A stretch of 64,000 nucleotides of DNA. Source: Tricholoma matsutake. Its lineage: Eukaryota; Basidiomycota; Agaricomycetes; Agaricales; Tricholomataceae. Both the position numbers and the translations under genes were made by a program. Shown one piece after another: positions 46,720 to 58,319 of the stretch. The notes beneath the pieces are model-generated. The model made no database searches and was not told where the DNA came from. It saw only the letters and a list, made by a program, of their open reading frames with translations. The stretch lies in the NCBI GenBank assembly GCA_026075535.2, contig AP026539.1:1922001-1986000 (forward strand), given 5' to 3'. Position 1 is the first letter of the stretch. The number at the start of each line of letters is the position of its first letter.

Positions 46720-47978
46720 ATGGCCACATCTCTTGTTCCCTCGAATGTCCCATCGACTCGCGTCGCACTGGTCACTGGGGGGGCTCAGGGCATAGGTCGT
46801 GAAATAGCTCTTCGTCTCGCTTCTGATGGACTCGATGTCGCTGTGGATGATATTCCCTCTAAGTTACCGCTCTTGGAAGGAGTCGTAAATGAAATCAAGG
46901 CGATTGGGCGAAAAGCAATAGCTCTTACATTTGATGTAAGCAAGGAAGGCGAGGTGAAAGCGATGGTGGAACAAACTGTTGCTGAGCTGGGACGAATTGA
47001 CGCTGTAATCTTGGAGCGTCTGCTGCCGTGACTACTGGAAGCTGACCTTGTCGCGTTTTTCGCGCAGATGATAGCGAATGCAGGGGTTGTCGGACTTTAT
47101 CAGGGGATCATGGATGGTCAGTCTCATGACTCATGATACGACTTGTTCTAGATTCTGATACTTGCCTATCATATTAGCCGATGTGGAATTGTGGGAATCA
47201 GTTTGGGCAGTCAACATTCGTGGGCCATTGCTCTGCTACAAGTACGCTGCAAAACAAATGGTTAAGCAAGGCTGGGGTGGTCGGATAGTTGGTAGGAGCC
47301 TACACATTGGTTAGTAGCACATAAACTTCACTGAGGGAATCGTATGTGTCAGGTGCTTCCTCGATTTGTGGGTTGAAAGGCAAACTCAACATTCGATGTT
47401 CTTCGAGTTTTCTTGCTGATCTAACTTATTTAGGATACGCTAACACCAGCTCATACTGTATATCCAAGGCCTCAGTTCGTTCATTGACTCAGTCGACGGG
47501 TATGTCGTCAGTTCTGCTAATCACTCGGATATAGAATGACCGTGGTTGTGCGCTCTAGCCCTGGAATTGGAAGGTCATGGTATCACAGTGAATGCATATG
47601 CTCCAGGGGTTATAGAGACAGAGATGAGTGCGTACAACATGTCTCTGTCGACTCGTACTTCTCATTCTCATGACGCTTGAAGCTACTCGGGACACAGACA
47701 AAGCCTTGGGAGGGACGTGTACCACGATAAAAAAAGTCAGCACTATTCAATAGTTTGATAAAATATTCGAAGCTTACCATTCTATGACCAGGTATTGAAC
47801 CTACCTATGAATTATCCGGTTGGCAGACCGGATGTTGTCGCAGGACTTGTGTCCTATCTCGTTTCTCCCGAAGCTCATTACATCTCGGGTGAGTTGCAAT
47901 ATGTAAATGTTGCTTGGTGTACGCTCATAGTTATCAGGCCAAACTATCTCTATTAGCGGCACCAGTGTTCTTAACTGA
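46720..47978 (+). CDS. Short-chain dehydrogenase/reductase, nine exons, intact
   Basis: A cytosolic NAD(P)-dependent oxidoreductase of the classical SDR family, most like diacetyl/acetoin-type or other 3-oxoacyl-like reductases; the substrate cannot be read from sequence. Exons: 46720-47004, 47068-47116, 47178-47291, 47353-47379, 47434-47499, 47559-47627, 47683-47735, 47792-47888, 47938-47978, total 801 nt, 266 residues, the normal SDR length. Seen: TGGAQGIG cofactor motif near residue 20; Asp-rich VDDIP after strand 2, favouring NAD; NAG at about residue 98; GASS with the catalytic Ser; YCISK as the catalytic YxxxK; PGVIETEM; ISGQTISI near the C-terminus. Every intron is 50-65 bp with GT..AG except intron 4, which has a GC donor. 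No stop or frameshift. The ATG chosen is the first in frame and leaves a normal 13-residue lead before the first strand. Confidence 0.9.
47380..47433 (+). other. Intron 4 of the reductase gene, GC-AG type
   Basis: Exon 4 ends AAAG and the intron starts GCAAAC; it ends ATTTAG, with CTAAC at 47421. Only this choice joins GLK(G) to YANTSSYCISK in frame; no GT in the region gives the conserved sequence. Confidence 0.75.
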
Positions 47979-49308
47979 AGTTTTCTCATTACTTGAGTAT
48001 TGGACTGTATAAGCAATGTATAACAATTCCATTTTCCCTGCCAGATGATTGAATTGACGTGTGTCTTTCACCTCACTCTCATGGAAATGTACTCGGCTAT
48101 ACCAACAGATTCGTCGAATGAGCATCACCGGAGGAGGAAGATGCTCATTCGCATGAGTTCGGGCTCAATGTCGGACGGACAAAGCGGATCCGGACAAAGC
48201 AGTCACCACACACGCTCATATGACCGTACTCTTTCTCTCCCCTTCCCTTCTCTACATTTCCATTACGAATACATTGGCGTTCACATGCAGGATCGGATAA
48301 CAAAGAATCGGCCGCTAGTGTGATGAGGGTCGTTATTGCGTATTCGCTCGGGTTTGTGGACTGCGATCGATCCCTTGATGGTGGAGTTTTTCAGCCTTTT
48401 CAACAGCGCGGTCAATTTGAAAGGTTGGTCTCACCTAGGTTCTAATCACGTATGTTACTTCCATTTTTCTCCTTTGTGCAAGCCATTATCAAACTGCAAC
48501 GACGGTCGAGCTGCTGGATACGCATGCAGACTGTACTAGTTCTAGTTCTACATTGTTATCCTTCCTACCGTCGTTTCACAGCGCACACTGGCAGTCGACC
48601 CATCAACAATTTGATCCTCAACTACCCTCGACGTAGCCCAGCATAGTCCACTGCATGTCAAGGCTCGTTCGCAGAACTAGATAAACAAACGTACGATCAC
48701 GGTCAACTCTGTGCAAACTCTGTGTTCGCCTCGAACTGAAAACTCTACCCGCCTTGAAAACTCTAGGAGATCTTGCATGTCGCGAGTGCAGAGAATGAGA
48801 GGTAAGCCCCAATGAGGATTCCGTTGACGCCAGGTGACTTGCTCCGATGCAATGTGGCTAACCAAAGTGAAATCAGATAGCATCAGCCCAAGCCAACCAG
48901 TGGCACAAATATCGTTGTTGACATTATCTGATTATTGAAGGATGGCAATTTTACGTCCGTTTGCGTCAGGAAAAACTGGTATTATTCGTCGCTACCTGAC
49001 TACGATACAGCCTGTACTTCTTTTACCACCCCCCAATTCCATCCCATAGCCTCGAGCTCACCTCACCAATCTCAGCACCTCCATCGCCCTCCCTTCGAAT
49101 CTCGCCACACCCTACCGCTATTTGCTGTGCCATCCCTATTGAATTGCGAGTCACAACCTGAGCGAGAGAAGTTTTACTTGGTTGATTTCAAACTGTTCTG
49201 AAAAGAAATCATCGTTATCGTGGCGACAAGATCAATTGAGTTCGTGACGTACAAGATGCTTCGTTCGATCCTTGAATACCTGTCCCAAAATTAGTACAAG
49301 AAGGTCGC
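47979..49308. other. Intergenic interval, no recognisable gene
   Basis: About 1.3 kb between the 3' ends of two convergent host genes. Short frames at 48045-48323 and 48935-49201 lack protein-like features. It should contain both polyadenylation regions. Confidence 0.45.
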
Positions 49309-50145
49309 TTAAAACGGAATGAAGGCGACCTGTAATTTGTCCTTATCCTGCTGTACGGAATCCCAGAAATTATTGAAGCCTTGCATAGTACCATTTGGAT
49401 TCAATTCTTTCCGGTCGCGTGCCGCCTCCCACCTAAACGGGGTGATAACCAAACGGGATTCACTCTTGGTATCATCAAGGACTCACGTGGGCGAAATAGT
49501 GTCAGGAGGAACCCACGATCCCTTCCCTCCCTTTGAAGACTTTCGGGCAAGTTTCTTGGTGACAGGCTGGGATACCGGATCATGCAATATTCCGACAGGC
49601 GCAGCATCCTTGAGCACATCTCGCTGCTTGCAGACACTTAAAACAAACAACATTGTCAGCAAACGAGGGAATGCAAAGGAACGAGATGATAGGTGCCTAT
49701 CGATGGCCTCCACAATGCATTCAACCTTTCCATGAAGAAGGCCCTCGTCGACTTTGCCATCACGAACGAGATGCTCCAAGAGCTGAACCAATGTGATGAG
49801 GCCATATTTACCTCTCGCAACGAGGGGATAGATATCAGGAATGCTGTGTGAGATAAGAAGATTTAGTTTCTGGTCCCAGGTTTCCCAGACATCGACATCA
49901 GCTGTGATGTCCTTCGTGAGCTCCACCGAATCGCAACAATATCCGGCTAGGGGACCAGTCTTCTTTGCTGTGGGCACCGATTTTGGTAAGCTTTCAACCT
50001 TCTCACGGAGTGTCTTCAATATGGTAAAGGGCGCGCTACTCTGTGCAGGAACGGTGGGCGAAGATTTGGGTGTAAGGATGGTCATGGGTATAGACGGCAT
50101 TGAGGAAGGGCCAGGGATGGGCTGGGAATGTGATCCAGACTCTGC
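49309..50145 (-). CDS. 3' part of a host gene interrupted by the Copia element, function unknown
   Basis: Two exons read without damage: 50145 down to about 49488, then, over a 54-bp-class intron (GTGAGT..TTTAG), down to the stop at 49309-49311. The frame is open right up to the LTR border (ESGSHSQPIPGPSSMPSIP precedes the first in-frame ATG at 50100), so the true start lies beyond the insertion. Visible features: a Ser/Pro-rich N-terminal stretch, a helical central part (KYGLITLVQLLEHLVRDGKV, VECIVEAIDRHL, FPRLLTMLFVL), a basic KKLARKSSKGGKG stretch and a conserved-looking end WVPPDTISPTWEAARDRKE and GTMQGFNNFW. I do not recognise the family. The 35 bp at 55844-55878 may continue the coding sequence on the far side of the insertion. 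Confidence 0.55.
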
Positions 50146-50419
50146 TGTTGGAGCAGACTATATACGCTGCACAGTGGAAGAGACAACACGTTCCTTACAA
50201 CCTACCTGGGGTTTACTTAGACTTACAGCTAGGGTTAGCAGAGGTAAGAACACTGTATTCCTACTATGGTACAGGTTCTCCTTATATACATAATAATAAG
50301 GACGTCACATGACTCAGGAATGTGTTTACCGCATGTATGCACAGTAAGCGCAGTAACATGCGTATGCTGCATGTATTGCCTCATGTATACAGTATGCATC
50401 ACTGGGATTAATTTCAACA
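50146..50419 (-). repeat. Copia 3' LTR
   Basis: Ends TGTTG and CAACA. Contains TATATACGC at 50159 and a TATATACATAATAATAAGG stretch at 50284. Confidence 0.93.
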
Positions 50420-50430
50420 CCCCCCCTCAA
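50420..50430 (-). promoter_or_regulatory. Copia polypurine tract
   Basis: On the minus strand TTGAGGGGGGG directly precedes the 3' LTR start TGTTG, the expected plus-strand primer. Confidence 0.75.
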
Positions 50431-50451
50431 ACTGTACAGCGCTCTAAGCAG

Positions 50452-53400
50452 CTAAGTTTGAATCTTGAAAGTAATTCCGAGAGAGTCTCTAAATTTCCTG
50501 AATAGGATGGCACCAAGGTTCTTTGTGAACATGTCAGCCGGATTATCACTTCCAGGAATGAAAACGACTGTGACTTTGTCATTTTCTATGCATTTGCGGG
50601 TGTAGTGGTAGCGAATGTCTATATGTTTGGTCCTTCTTTCCTGAACTGGATTTGATCCAATAAAGATGGATCCCTGATTATCAGCGCAGATTGGTACGTG
50701 CTTCAGTGTATATCCAAGTTCCTGGAATAAGGACTCTATCCACACTATCTGCCAACAAGTGTCGGAGAGAGCCATATATTCGGCTTCTGTGGATGACAGT
50801 GCTACAGTTTTTTGTAAATGGGACTGCCAGCACACAATGCCACTCGCCAGAGTAGCAAAGTAACCCGTTGTAGATTGGCGCTTGACAGTGTCAGCTGCCC
50901 AATCAGAATCTGTGAAGGCCTGCAGCCCCTCGGATTTCTCTCCATCATAGACTATACTGTACTTCTGGGTTCCCACCAGATAGTACATTATGTACATTGC
51001 TTTGTCTAGATGTTCTTGGCTAGGATTAGCCGAGAATTGCGACATCTTGATTACTGCGTAAGCGATATCAGGTCGCGTTCCGAGCATCAGATACAATAAA
51101 GATCCGATCACAGACTGATATTTCGATCTAAGCGCCGCGTTTGGCGTCGCTGTGTTCTCTGACGGTTTGTAGCCAGTCGGGAGCAGAGTGGGGGCAACTT
51201 TGGCATTTGTCATCTCGAACCTCTCGAGCACTTTGGCAAGATATTCTGTTTGATCGAGTTTGACTTTTGTAGCGGTCTGGGTGACGCGCATGCCTAAGAA
51301 TTCTGTGACTTTTTCAGTACTATGGCACTCCCAATGCTTCAGGCAAGCATTCTTCTTTTCATCCACAAGTTTCTTGTTCTTGCCCATGAACAAGCCATCG
51401 TCAACATAGACTAGCGCAATAATGATGCTGCCTGTCTTAGGATCCTTGTGTATGAAGATGCCGGCATCGGAGCTGGCGCACACAAACCCAATGGTGCGCA
51501 TAAATGCCTCTAGCTCTTTCCACCATGCTAGTGAAGCCTGTTTAAGGCCATACAATGCTCGGCGTAAGCGCATTACTTTGCGCTCTTTACCCTCGAGTCT
51601 GAAACCCTCAGGTTGATCCATATAGATCTCCTCATCAAGTTTGCCATATAAAAATGCAGTTTTTACATCTAGACCGGTCATATACATGCCTTCTAGAGAC
51701 GCAAGGGCAAACATGAGGCGTACGGTCTCGTAGCGGACTACTGGTGAGAAAATCTCATCAAAGTCAACGCCTTCAACTTGTGAAAAGCCTTTGGCCATGA
51801 GTCTGGCTCGTTTTCTTCTGTCCGATTTCACAGAGAAAACCCATCTATTTTTGATCGTTTTCCGATCATGTGGAAGATCGACAATATCATAGACTTGTCG
51901 CTTGCGAAGAGCCTCTAACTCTTCACGACAAGCCTGTTTCCACTCAAGTTGCTGCTGCCGGGGTAGGCGCGCAATATCACAAAATTGGTTTGGAACTAGG
52001 CTTGTTCTGCTTGATGGTGTGACTGCTTTTGATAACAGCCAGCGGATAAGCTCATCTCCACCTTCCTTGGTTATCTTTTTAATATAACCTGCTTCGTCCG
52101 GTTCCCCCATTGGGTAATCATGTTCTTGATTATTGGAATCGGGCACACTCTTGTGGGGTGCCGAACTCGGTCCAGCAACTGGTTCTTGCTGTTGAGGTCA
52201 TGGTCGTGTTCGGTTATGATCTGAATCTTGACCCACAGACTTCTTCCAATATCGATCACGTGCAATGTCTCTCTCTATGTCAGAGGGGAGTCGCTGTTCT
52301 CCATAGGTATTGCCAGGACGGTTTGGGATTTTCCTCTGCCTGCCTGATTGATGGGGCAATTGCTGCCATTCCTGTTGATCTTCATGTCTTGGACGAAAGT
52401 CCTCAGTGTTAACTGGAGGCGGCGGAGGAGGAGCATTAGTCGCATTGTCATGCGCCTTTTGCTCGCTTGGTAAATCATCATCATCATCTTCTAATGATGG
52501 AGGAAGGGGCGGATTTTGTGGCGGTATAGGGTCATCGCCATCCGTTCCAGATGAGTGGTTGTCATCTTCTGGTTCTGGAGGTGGAAAATCACCAAGGTCT
52601 GTGTTGGCAGGAGTTTTAGCTCTGGGACAGCATGGGAACATCGTTTCATCAAATAGTGCCATAGCACCAATGAATATTGCACCATTTTGTCGCATGAAAT
52701 GATATGCTTTAATGCCATCTTCTATTCCAAGGTACGTCATTAACTCCGATCAAGGAGATAATGTTGTTGGACGTTTTTCCTTTGGTAGATAGACATAAGC
52801 ACCGCAACCGAAGACCTTCAGATTGTTTAGATCTGGGCGGACCTTTGTCAGGTCCTCAAAAGGTGTCAGCCATTTCAGGCGCCTTATTGGGGTTCGGTTG
52901 TATAAATGTGTTGCATGTTCTATGCAAAATTCCCACCATGATTGTGGTAGACAAGCAGTGAATCGCAAGGTTTGCAACTTTTCCATTATTGTCCTTATGG
53001 CGTGCTCTGCACGCCCGTTCTGTTGATGAACATGGGGTGCAGACATCTCTATTTTGATGCCTAAGTCCTTGAGCTGTTTTTGTAGCTCACAATCCTTGAA
53101 CTCCCCCCCTGGATCAACACGCCAGCGCTTGATTGTAGCGCCATATTGGGTTTTAGCCATTGCTTGAAATTGTCTAATCGCTGCAGCAGCGTCAGATTTC
53201 TTTTTGAGACATTGGACCCAAATATGTGACGTTTTGTCATCCAGAAATACAATGAAGTATTTATGTTTGTGGTACGATAGTACCGGGAGTTCCTTTAGGT
53301 CGGAATGTATTAATTCAAAGGATTTGTCAGCTCGTGAGTCTGACTTGGGAAAAGATTTTGAGGTCATTTTCCCTTCTGCACACCCTGGACATATAATTTT

Positions 53401-55320
53401 GTCTTTAGGAATAATTAAATTCCTTGGGAATTTTATGGTGCTTTTAGGCATTTTCCCTAGCGCCTCTTTGGATGGGTGTCCAAGTCGCCTATGCCAAGTC
53501 AAGTAGTCAGCGGCATAAATGGTTGCGACATTAACCTTTTTGGTGCTCAATATATGAGTCCGAGCCTAATAGATCGTGTCATTCCTCCTTAGAGGGACAC
53601 AATGCATGATTGGGTTTCCATGCTCAATAAATGAAATGTGTGCAGAGGAACCATGCACATCACTTCCGTCTTGTAAAAAGACCCCCATTGACATCAATTG
53701 AGTATTAATGTCGGGTATGTAGTAGATGGGGTATAACCGCGTTTCATGTGTCTCTGACTTCCCATGACATACTACCTGGTGTTTAATGAAGACTGCTCCT
53801 TTTCCTACTATATGAGTAGTACCAGTGGCCGTTTGGACCAAGGTAGAGTCCTTTCTCGGTAAAGGCTCATAAGAAGCAAAATCTTTTATTTCACCAGTGA
53901 AGTGTTTTGATGCGCCTGAATCCATGATCCAGTTGGCACCTTTCTTATAATCTCCCTTTGCACACATAGCACATATATTAAGATCTAAATAATTCCATGA
54001 TACATTTAATAGCGGTAAAATTTCACATGAAAAGTTCGCTGTATTCATAGGAATATCAATCTTAGTGCTTGTGGCAGGGAAAAGGACTGACCTGTCATCA
54101 TACGCCCCTGTATCAAGGGGTTCATCGATGAGCATTTCGTCGACGGCTTTCCACACTTCCTCATCAGACACCGGAGGTTCAGATCTGAGGGAGACGGTAT
54201 TGTCTTCTACCTCCTCGATCCTAGACTCGGGTTCTGGTTCTATCCTTCTTCTCTTTCCTTCTCACACCGTCAGGTGCTCTTCCAGCGGTCACAGATTTTT
54301 CACGCTGCGCGGAAGTTGCATTTGCTTGAGGGTGTCTCGAGCTTGCTGATATTCGGCATAAACCGAATGAGAGGTAGAGGCCGCACCCGTATATGCCTGT
54401 GCAGGCGGTCGGTGGCGAGGATCCCTTGTGGGAGTGTGTTCACGTCTTTCGATGCGCTGTATAAGTGGCATCGGCGGTATGATGGTGCCATTACCATTTA
54501 TGGTGGTATAGGCTTTGGAGGCGAGGTGGGTATGTTTATCCTTCGGCTTCTCCTCCTTAGTCTTTCTGTCCCCACGTCGTCCACGCTTTCAGGACGAGTC
54601 TCGTTTGCTGTTTTGCCCTTCTTTGGGCTGCCATTTGGGGTTTCCCCCTTTGCGCTTAACAGCAGAAAGTTTGTTGGCCTGAGGCTGGCCAGCGGGCTTT
54701 CCTACTGCTGTGCGCCTTGAGGCTTCAGCGACAATGGAGTCCTTGACATGTTTAAATGTCAAGGCGCTAGTAGCGGTCATGTTAAGGACTGTTGCGGACA
54801 AGGAATTGTACTCGCGCGGCATTGCAGCAAGTAGAATCATTGCTTGCACTAGCTCGGGGATGGCGATGTTAGCAGCCGTAAGGCGCTCAAATTTGTCTGC
54901 CATTCTAGCAATCTCCGGTGCGGGGTTCGCAGCTGGGATCTTGATTGCTATTGCGGACCTAAAGTCCACGAAGACTTGGGAGGGGCTGTCCACACCATAA
55001 TCGGTGCAGATGAGATCCCACACCTCCTCAGCAGTGTCCTTTGAGTTGGCATGCTGCCGAATGGAGGGGGACAGGCAGAGCACTAGGCTACCAATGGCCT
55101 GGTCCTTTTTGTTGCTCCAGGTCTGGAGCTTGGCATTAGCATCCGCTACCAAAGTAGTGTTCGTCACCGTCAAGGGAGGCGCCGGGGGCGGTTTTTGCTC
55201 CGCCCTGCTAGTTATTTGCCAGAGGCCCTGAGACCTGAGCCACGCCTTCATTGAGTCGGCCCATTGAATGTAATTTGATCCGTCGAAAGTTTGAATGAGT
55301 TTCTCAAGAGTTGAAGACAT
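50452..55320 (-). pseudogene. Copia gag-pol, one frame broken by six point stops
   Basis: A single frame carries the whole polyprotein, in the Copia order. Gag from an ATG at 55320 (MSSTLEKLIQTFDG; another ATG 33 bp upstream is in frame) with a UBN2/gag-polypeptide pattern; protease WIMDSGASKHF (about 53930); integrase zinc region HRRLGHPSKEALGKMP and catalytic region LIHSDLKELP, QQNGRAEHAIRTIMEKLQ (52950-53500); RT WVFSVKSD, TGLDVKTAFLYGKLDEEIYMDQPEGF, ALVYVDDGLF (about 51400); RNase H AFTDSDWAAD and SSTEAEYMAL, and KHIDIRYHYTRKC near the end. Premature stops at 54589, 54289, 54262, 52750 and 52198 (all TGA) and 53566 (TAG) all fit C-to-T changes; no frameshift is seen in 4.9 kb. The element cannot make its polyprotein now. 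Confidence 0.92.
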
Positions 55321-55546
55321 GATTTTGTGGTGGCAGCTGTTAAAAGTGCTCAATCAGTCTTTTTACTCAATAAAACACATTTAACGTTCTCAGGAGAAAA
55401 CACTCCTTCAGAGTGGTTAACCCTAGTCAACCTAGGTTTTATGTGCAGCTCGCAGGGAGCGCAATGCAGCTCACGAAGAGCACAAGGTTATAATTTGGAG
55501 ACAATGAAGTCAACGTCGTTCGCAGCCAATTAAGGCGCGTTTGCGA

Positions 55547-55569
55547 CGTGCCCAGCAGGGCCCATAACC
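55547..55569 (-). promoter_or_regulatory. Copia primer-binding site, half-tRNA(iMet) type
   Basis: Directly after the 5' LTR the minus strand reads GGTTATGGGCCCTGCTGGGC. Its reverse complement, ..CAGGGCCCATAACC, matches the anticodon stem-loop end of the 5' half of eukaryotic initiator tRNA(Met) (CAGGGCTCATAACC) with one G:U-compatible difference, the primer type known for Drosophila copia. Confidence 0.6.
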
Positions 55570-55843
55570 TGTTGGAGCAGACTATATACGCTGCACAGTG
55601 GAAGAGACAACACGTTCCTTACAACCTACCTGGGGTTTACTTAGACTTACAGCTAGGGTTAGCAGAGGTAAGAACACTGTATTCCTACTACGGTACAGGT
55701 TCTCCTTATATACATAATAATAAGGACATCACATGACTCAGGAATGTGTTTACTGCATGTATGCGCAGTAAGCGCAGTAACATGCGTATGCTGCATGTAT
55801 TGCCTCATGTATACAGCATGCATCACTGGGATTAATTTCAACA
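55570..55843 (-). repeat. Copia 5' LTR
   Basis: Nearly identical to 50146-50419 (differences such as TACTAC/TACTAT and CCGC/CTGC). Confidence 0.93.
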
Positions 55844-55878
55844 CCCTCAACCACAGATTGAACCAGTGCTGGTGCCAC
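55844..55878 (-). other. 35-bp spacer between Copia and the Ty3 LTR
   Basis: The minus strand is open in the same phase as the host gene at 49309-50145 and may be a residue of its coding sequence. Confidence 0.3.
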
Positions 55879-57093
55879 TGATGATACTCAACCCGGGAAA
55901 ACCACCAAAACTGCCGATGAGGCAACTGATGATATTTGTGATGAGTCAGAGGAAGGGTGCGATGTGTTCCAAATGTTCATGGTCCAACCTATGGGAAGAT
56001 AACTAGTTGGTACTAGTCATGAAGGTAGTGCTATAGGAGATGAAGGTGTTTGGCATGGTCTGATTGAGTATCAATCGATATCGAGGATGATCAATGAGAT
56101 CGATGGTGGACGAGGTTTATTGTCAATGGTTGAAGTGCGAATTCCGAGGACCTTGTGATAGGTCAATAGTATACAAAGACTATAGCCGATGGCTAGGGAG
56201 TGTTGGAATGGTTGCTAGTGCTAACGATCAGACGATCAAAGGAAGATTGAGGACGACAATGGTCACAGAGGTTTCTCGTTGATCAGATCAGAAAACTCTT
56301 AGAAGTTTAGATTGTTTTAGAGGATAGATCTGATTCTTAGAACTTAATATGAGACAATAGGTGAAGATGATTTCTTTTATTTCCAAGTAGATACTACAGA
56401 GTTTTATATGTTTGAAAAGAAACTTCCTAAAATGGTATAAGAAACATGTGTAGAACATGAGGCAAAAGATATGAGTTAAGGCACAAGGCCAAAAAGGAGA
56501 CTGGAATCCGAACAAGAAAGAGATATATCATATGATGAAGGAGTAATAAAGGGAAAGAACTAAAAAGAGACTGTCCTTTGTGTATAAACCACACTAAGTC
56601 TCACAATAATCTGTCCAGCGGGTTCTGTATGCGATAGGGAGTTGGAACAAGGCTGACCTACTATCAGCAGGTTTGAGCACGAGTTGGAATATTTCCTGGT
56701 GCATGGTCTTCCACCATTTAGATAACAAATGGGGTGCCCAATGTCGCTCATAGTCTCTCAATATCTAGTCTCTCGATATCGATCAATAATGCTTGATGAT
56801 GGTTGACAATGGTCGATGATGTTCAATTGCAGTCGTGGTTTGTTCGATGTTGATCAGGAATGTTTGATGGTCATTTAGAGGGATCTTAGGGGCTTTTGAG
56901 GTAGTCCTAAGGTTGTGCAATGTGGTTTCTCAGTACAATCGATGTCACTGGTGATGTTTTGATGCAGTCGATATGATATTGCGATCAATAGACTGGGTTG
57001 CACTGCATCTGGGACCTCATAGGAGTTAGCCGATGTGATTAGAATGTGGTTAGAATGGTGTATTGGCCTTTGAGCCAAGGAGACAACCTATCA
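55879..57093 (-). repeat. 3' LTR of the minus-strand Ty3 element
   Basis: TGATGATACTC...AACCTATCA on the plus strand, i.e. TGATAGG...ATCATCA on the coding strand. Homologous to the solo LTR 31424-32550 over its length. A polypurine tract adjoins its right side, which fixes it as a 3' LTR of an element extending rightward. Confidence 0.8.
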
Positions 57094-57117
57094 TCCTCCC
57101 CCATACTGAAATTCTGA
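57094..57117 (-). promoter_or_regulatory. 3' polypurine tract of the Ty3 element
   Basis: The minus strand reads TTTCAGTATGGGGGAGGA directly before the LTR start TGATAGG. The same 26-nt context recurs inside pol at 62546-62570. Confidence 0.75.
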
Positions 57118-57887
57118 CTGTCCCGGTCAGTCGAGCCAAGATAACCAGGTCATGTGACATTGTTGATCATTGATTTGTCCATCCTCGCTGAACTTGCTGT
57201 TCCCATCCTCGATCATGCAAAATTGATGCCCGAGGCAGGCAAGGCCAAAGAGTTAGACTTTGAAATCTGGGGTCAAAGTTTTTGTGAGAAAATGGTGTGT
57301 TTTTCCTTTTTCTTTGTTTATCTGCTTCCTAACTTCATGATAGGCTGAATACAACAATCTCATTGGATTGTTCAATGAGGCACACAATGACCATGTGCAG
57401 GTTATGTTGGATGAGGCGATCAGCCTCTTTGCACCTTTTGCTCGTGAGGATTGGGTTTTGTGGGGTGGGAAGTATCTTTTTGAGGAGTATTTGAGGAAGG
57501 TTGAGGAAGAGAGGAAGAGAGATGAGGAGATGGAGGCTTGGCAGGTGGCCATTGAGGCCAAAGCAAAGAGGATCGAGGAACGATGAGACACACTGGTCGA
57601 GGCACATTGAACATTCTTGGCCGAAGTCCAGGCCAAAACCATTTCGAAGGATGATTTTTGTGATTGGACCGCTGTGCTCGAGCTCATGTGCATCTCGATC
57701 GATCAGGACAAAGCTGCGGATGAAGAAGAACCTCTGGTCAACAACCTACCAGTCATTGAGCAAATCATTGAGAAGAGGAAGGCAGACAAAATGGACAAGG
57801 AGGAGGAAGGTGAGGATGAGCTGGATGAAGAGCCTGTGGTTGCGAAGTGGGTGTGGCTAGAGCTGTAATTTCCCCTCCCCCACCTAT

Positions 57888-58035
57888 TCCAGTTGGAGTC
57901 CAGTTATTCCAGTTGGAGTCCAGTTATTCCAGTTGGAGTCCAATTATTCCAGTCAGAGTCCAGTTATTCCAGTCAGAGTCCAGTTATTCCAGTTGGAGTC
58001 CAGTTATTCCGGTCGGAGTCCAGTTATTCCAGTTA
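57888..58035 (+). repeat. 20-bp tandem array
   Basis: About seven units of TTCCAGTTGGAGTCCAGTTA with A/G and T/C variants, next to the left TIR. Confidence 0.9.
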
Positions 58036-58147
58036 TTCTGACCAGATTCTGGTTACTCCAGATCCTCAACTTAGAGTATATAGCCTAATGAATAGTCAAT
58101 TTTCAAGTCTTAAGTTGTCAAAGTGCCTACAAAATATATTTGTGCAG

Positions 58148-58235
58148 AGTAAGGATTGAACTCAAGACATCTTGATTAGAGTGATCACATGACAAACCAA
58201 ACATGTGTGCTTAACCAGTTGAGCCACAGGAGAAT
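58148..58235 (-). repeat. tRNA-like module, minus strand
   Basis: Homologous to 21850-21930: A-box-like TGTGGCTCAACTGGTTAAG (near 58210-58228) and B-box-like TTGAGTTCAATCC (near 58150-58166) on the minus strand. Confidence 0.6.
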
Positions 58236-58319
58236 TATTAGATAGTAATATAATGTTTATTCATGACACTCTAATTTTTTTCAAAGTAGTTAAGATCAAA
58301 TTTTTTTAATTAACCACAT

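Larger units (their letters stand above)
50146..55843 (-). mobile_element. Copia retrotransposon, full length
   Basis: LTRs of 274 bp each (50146-50419 and 55570-55843), TGTTGGAG...TTTCAACA, differing at only a few positions, so a fairly young insertion. Coding strand is minus. Priming sites are present at both internal ends. The flanking 5 bp differ (tctgc versus ccctc), so the expected target duplication is absent. Confidence 0.93.

Noticed and set aside
48045..49201. Small genes between the two convergent host genes
   Set aside because: Frames of 88-92 residues without motif, intron logic or conserved composition.
50818..51616. Plus-strand frames within the Copia pol region
   Set aside because: Shadows of the minus-strand reverse transcriptase/RNase H frame.
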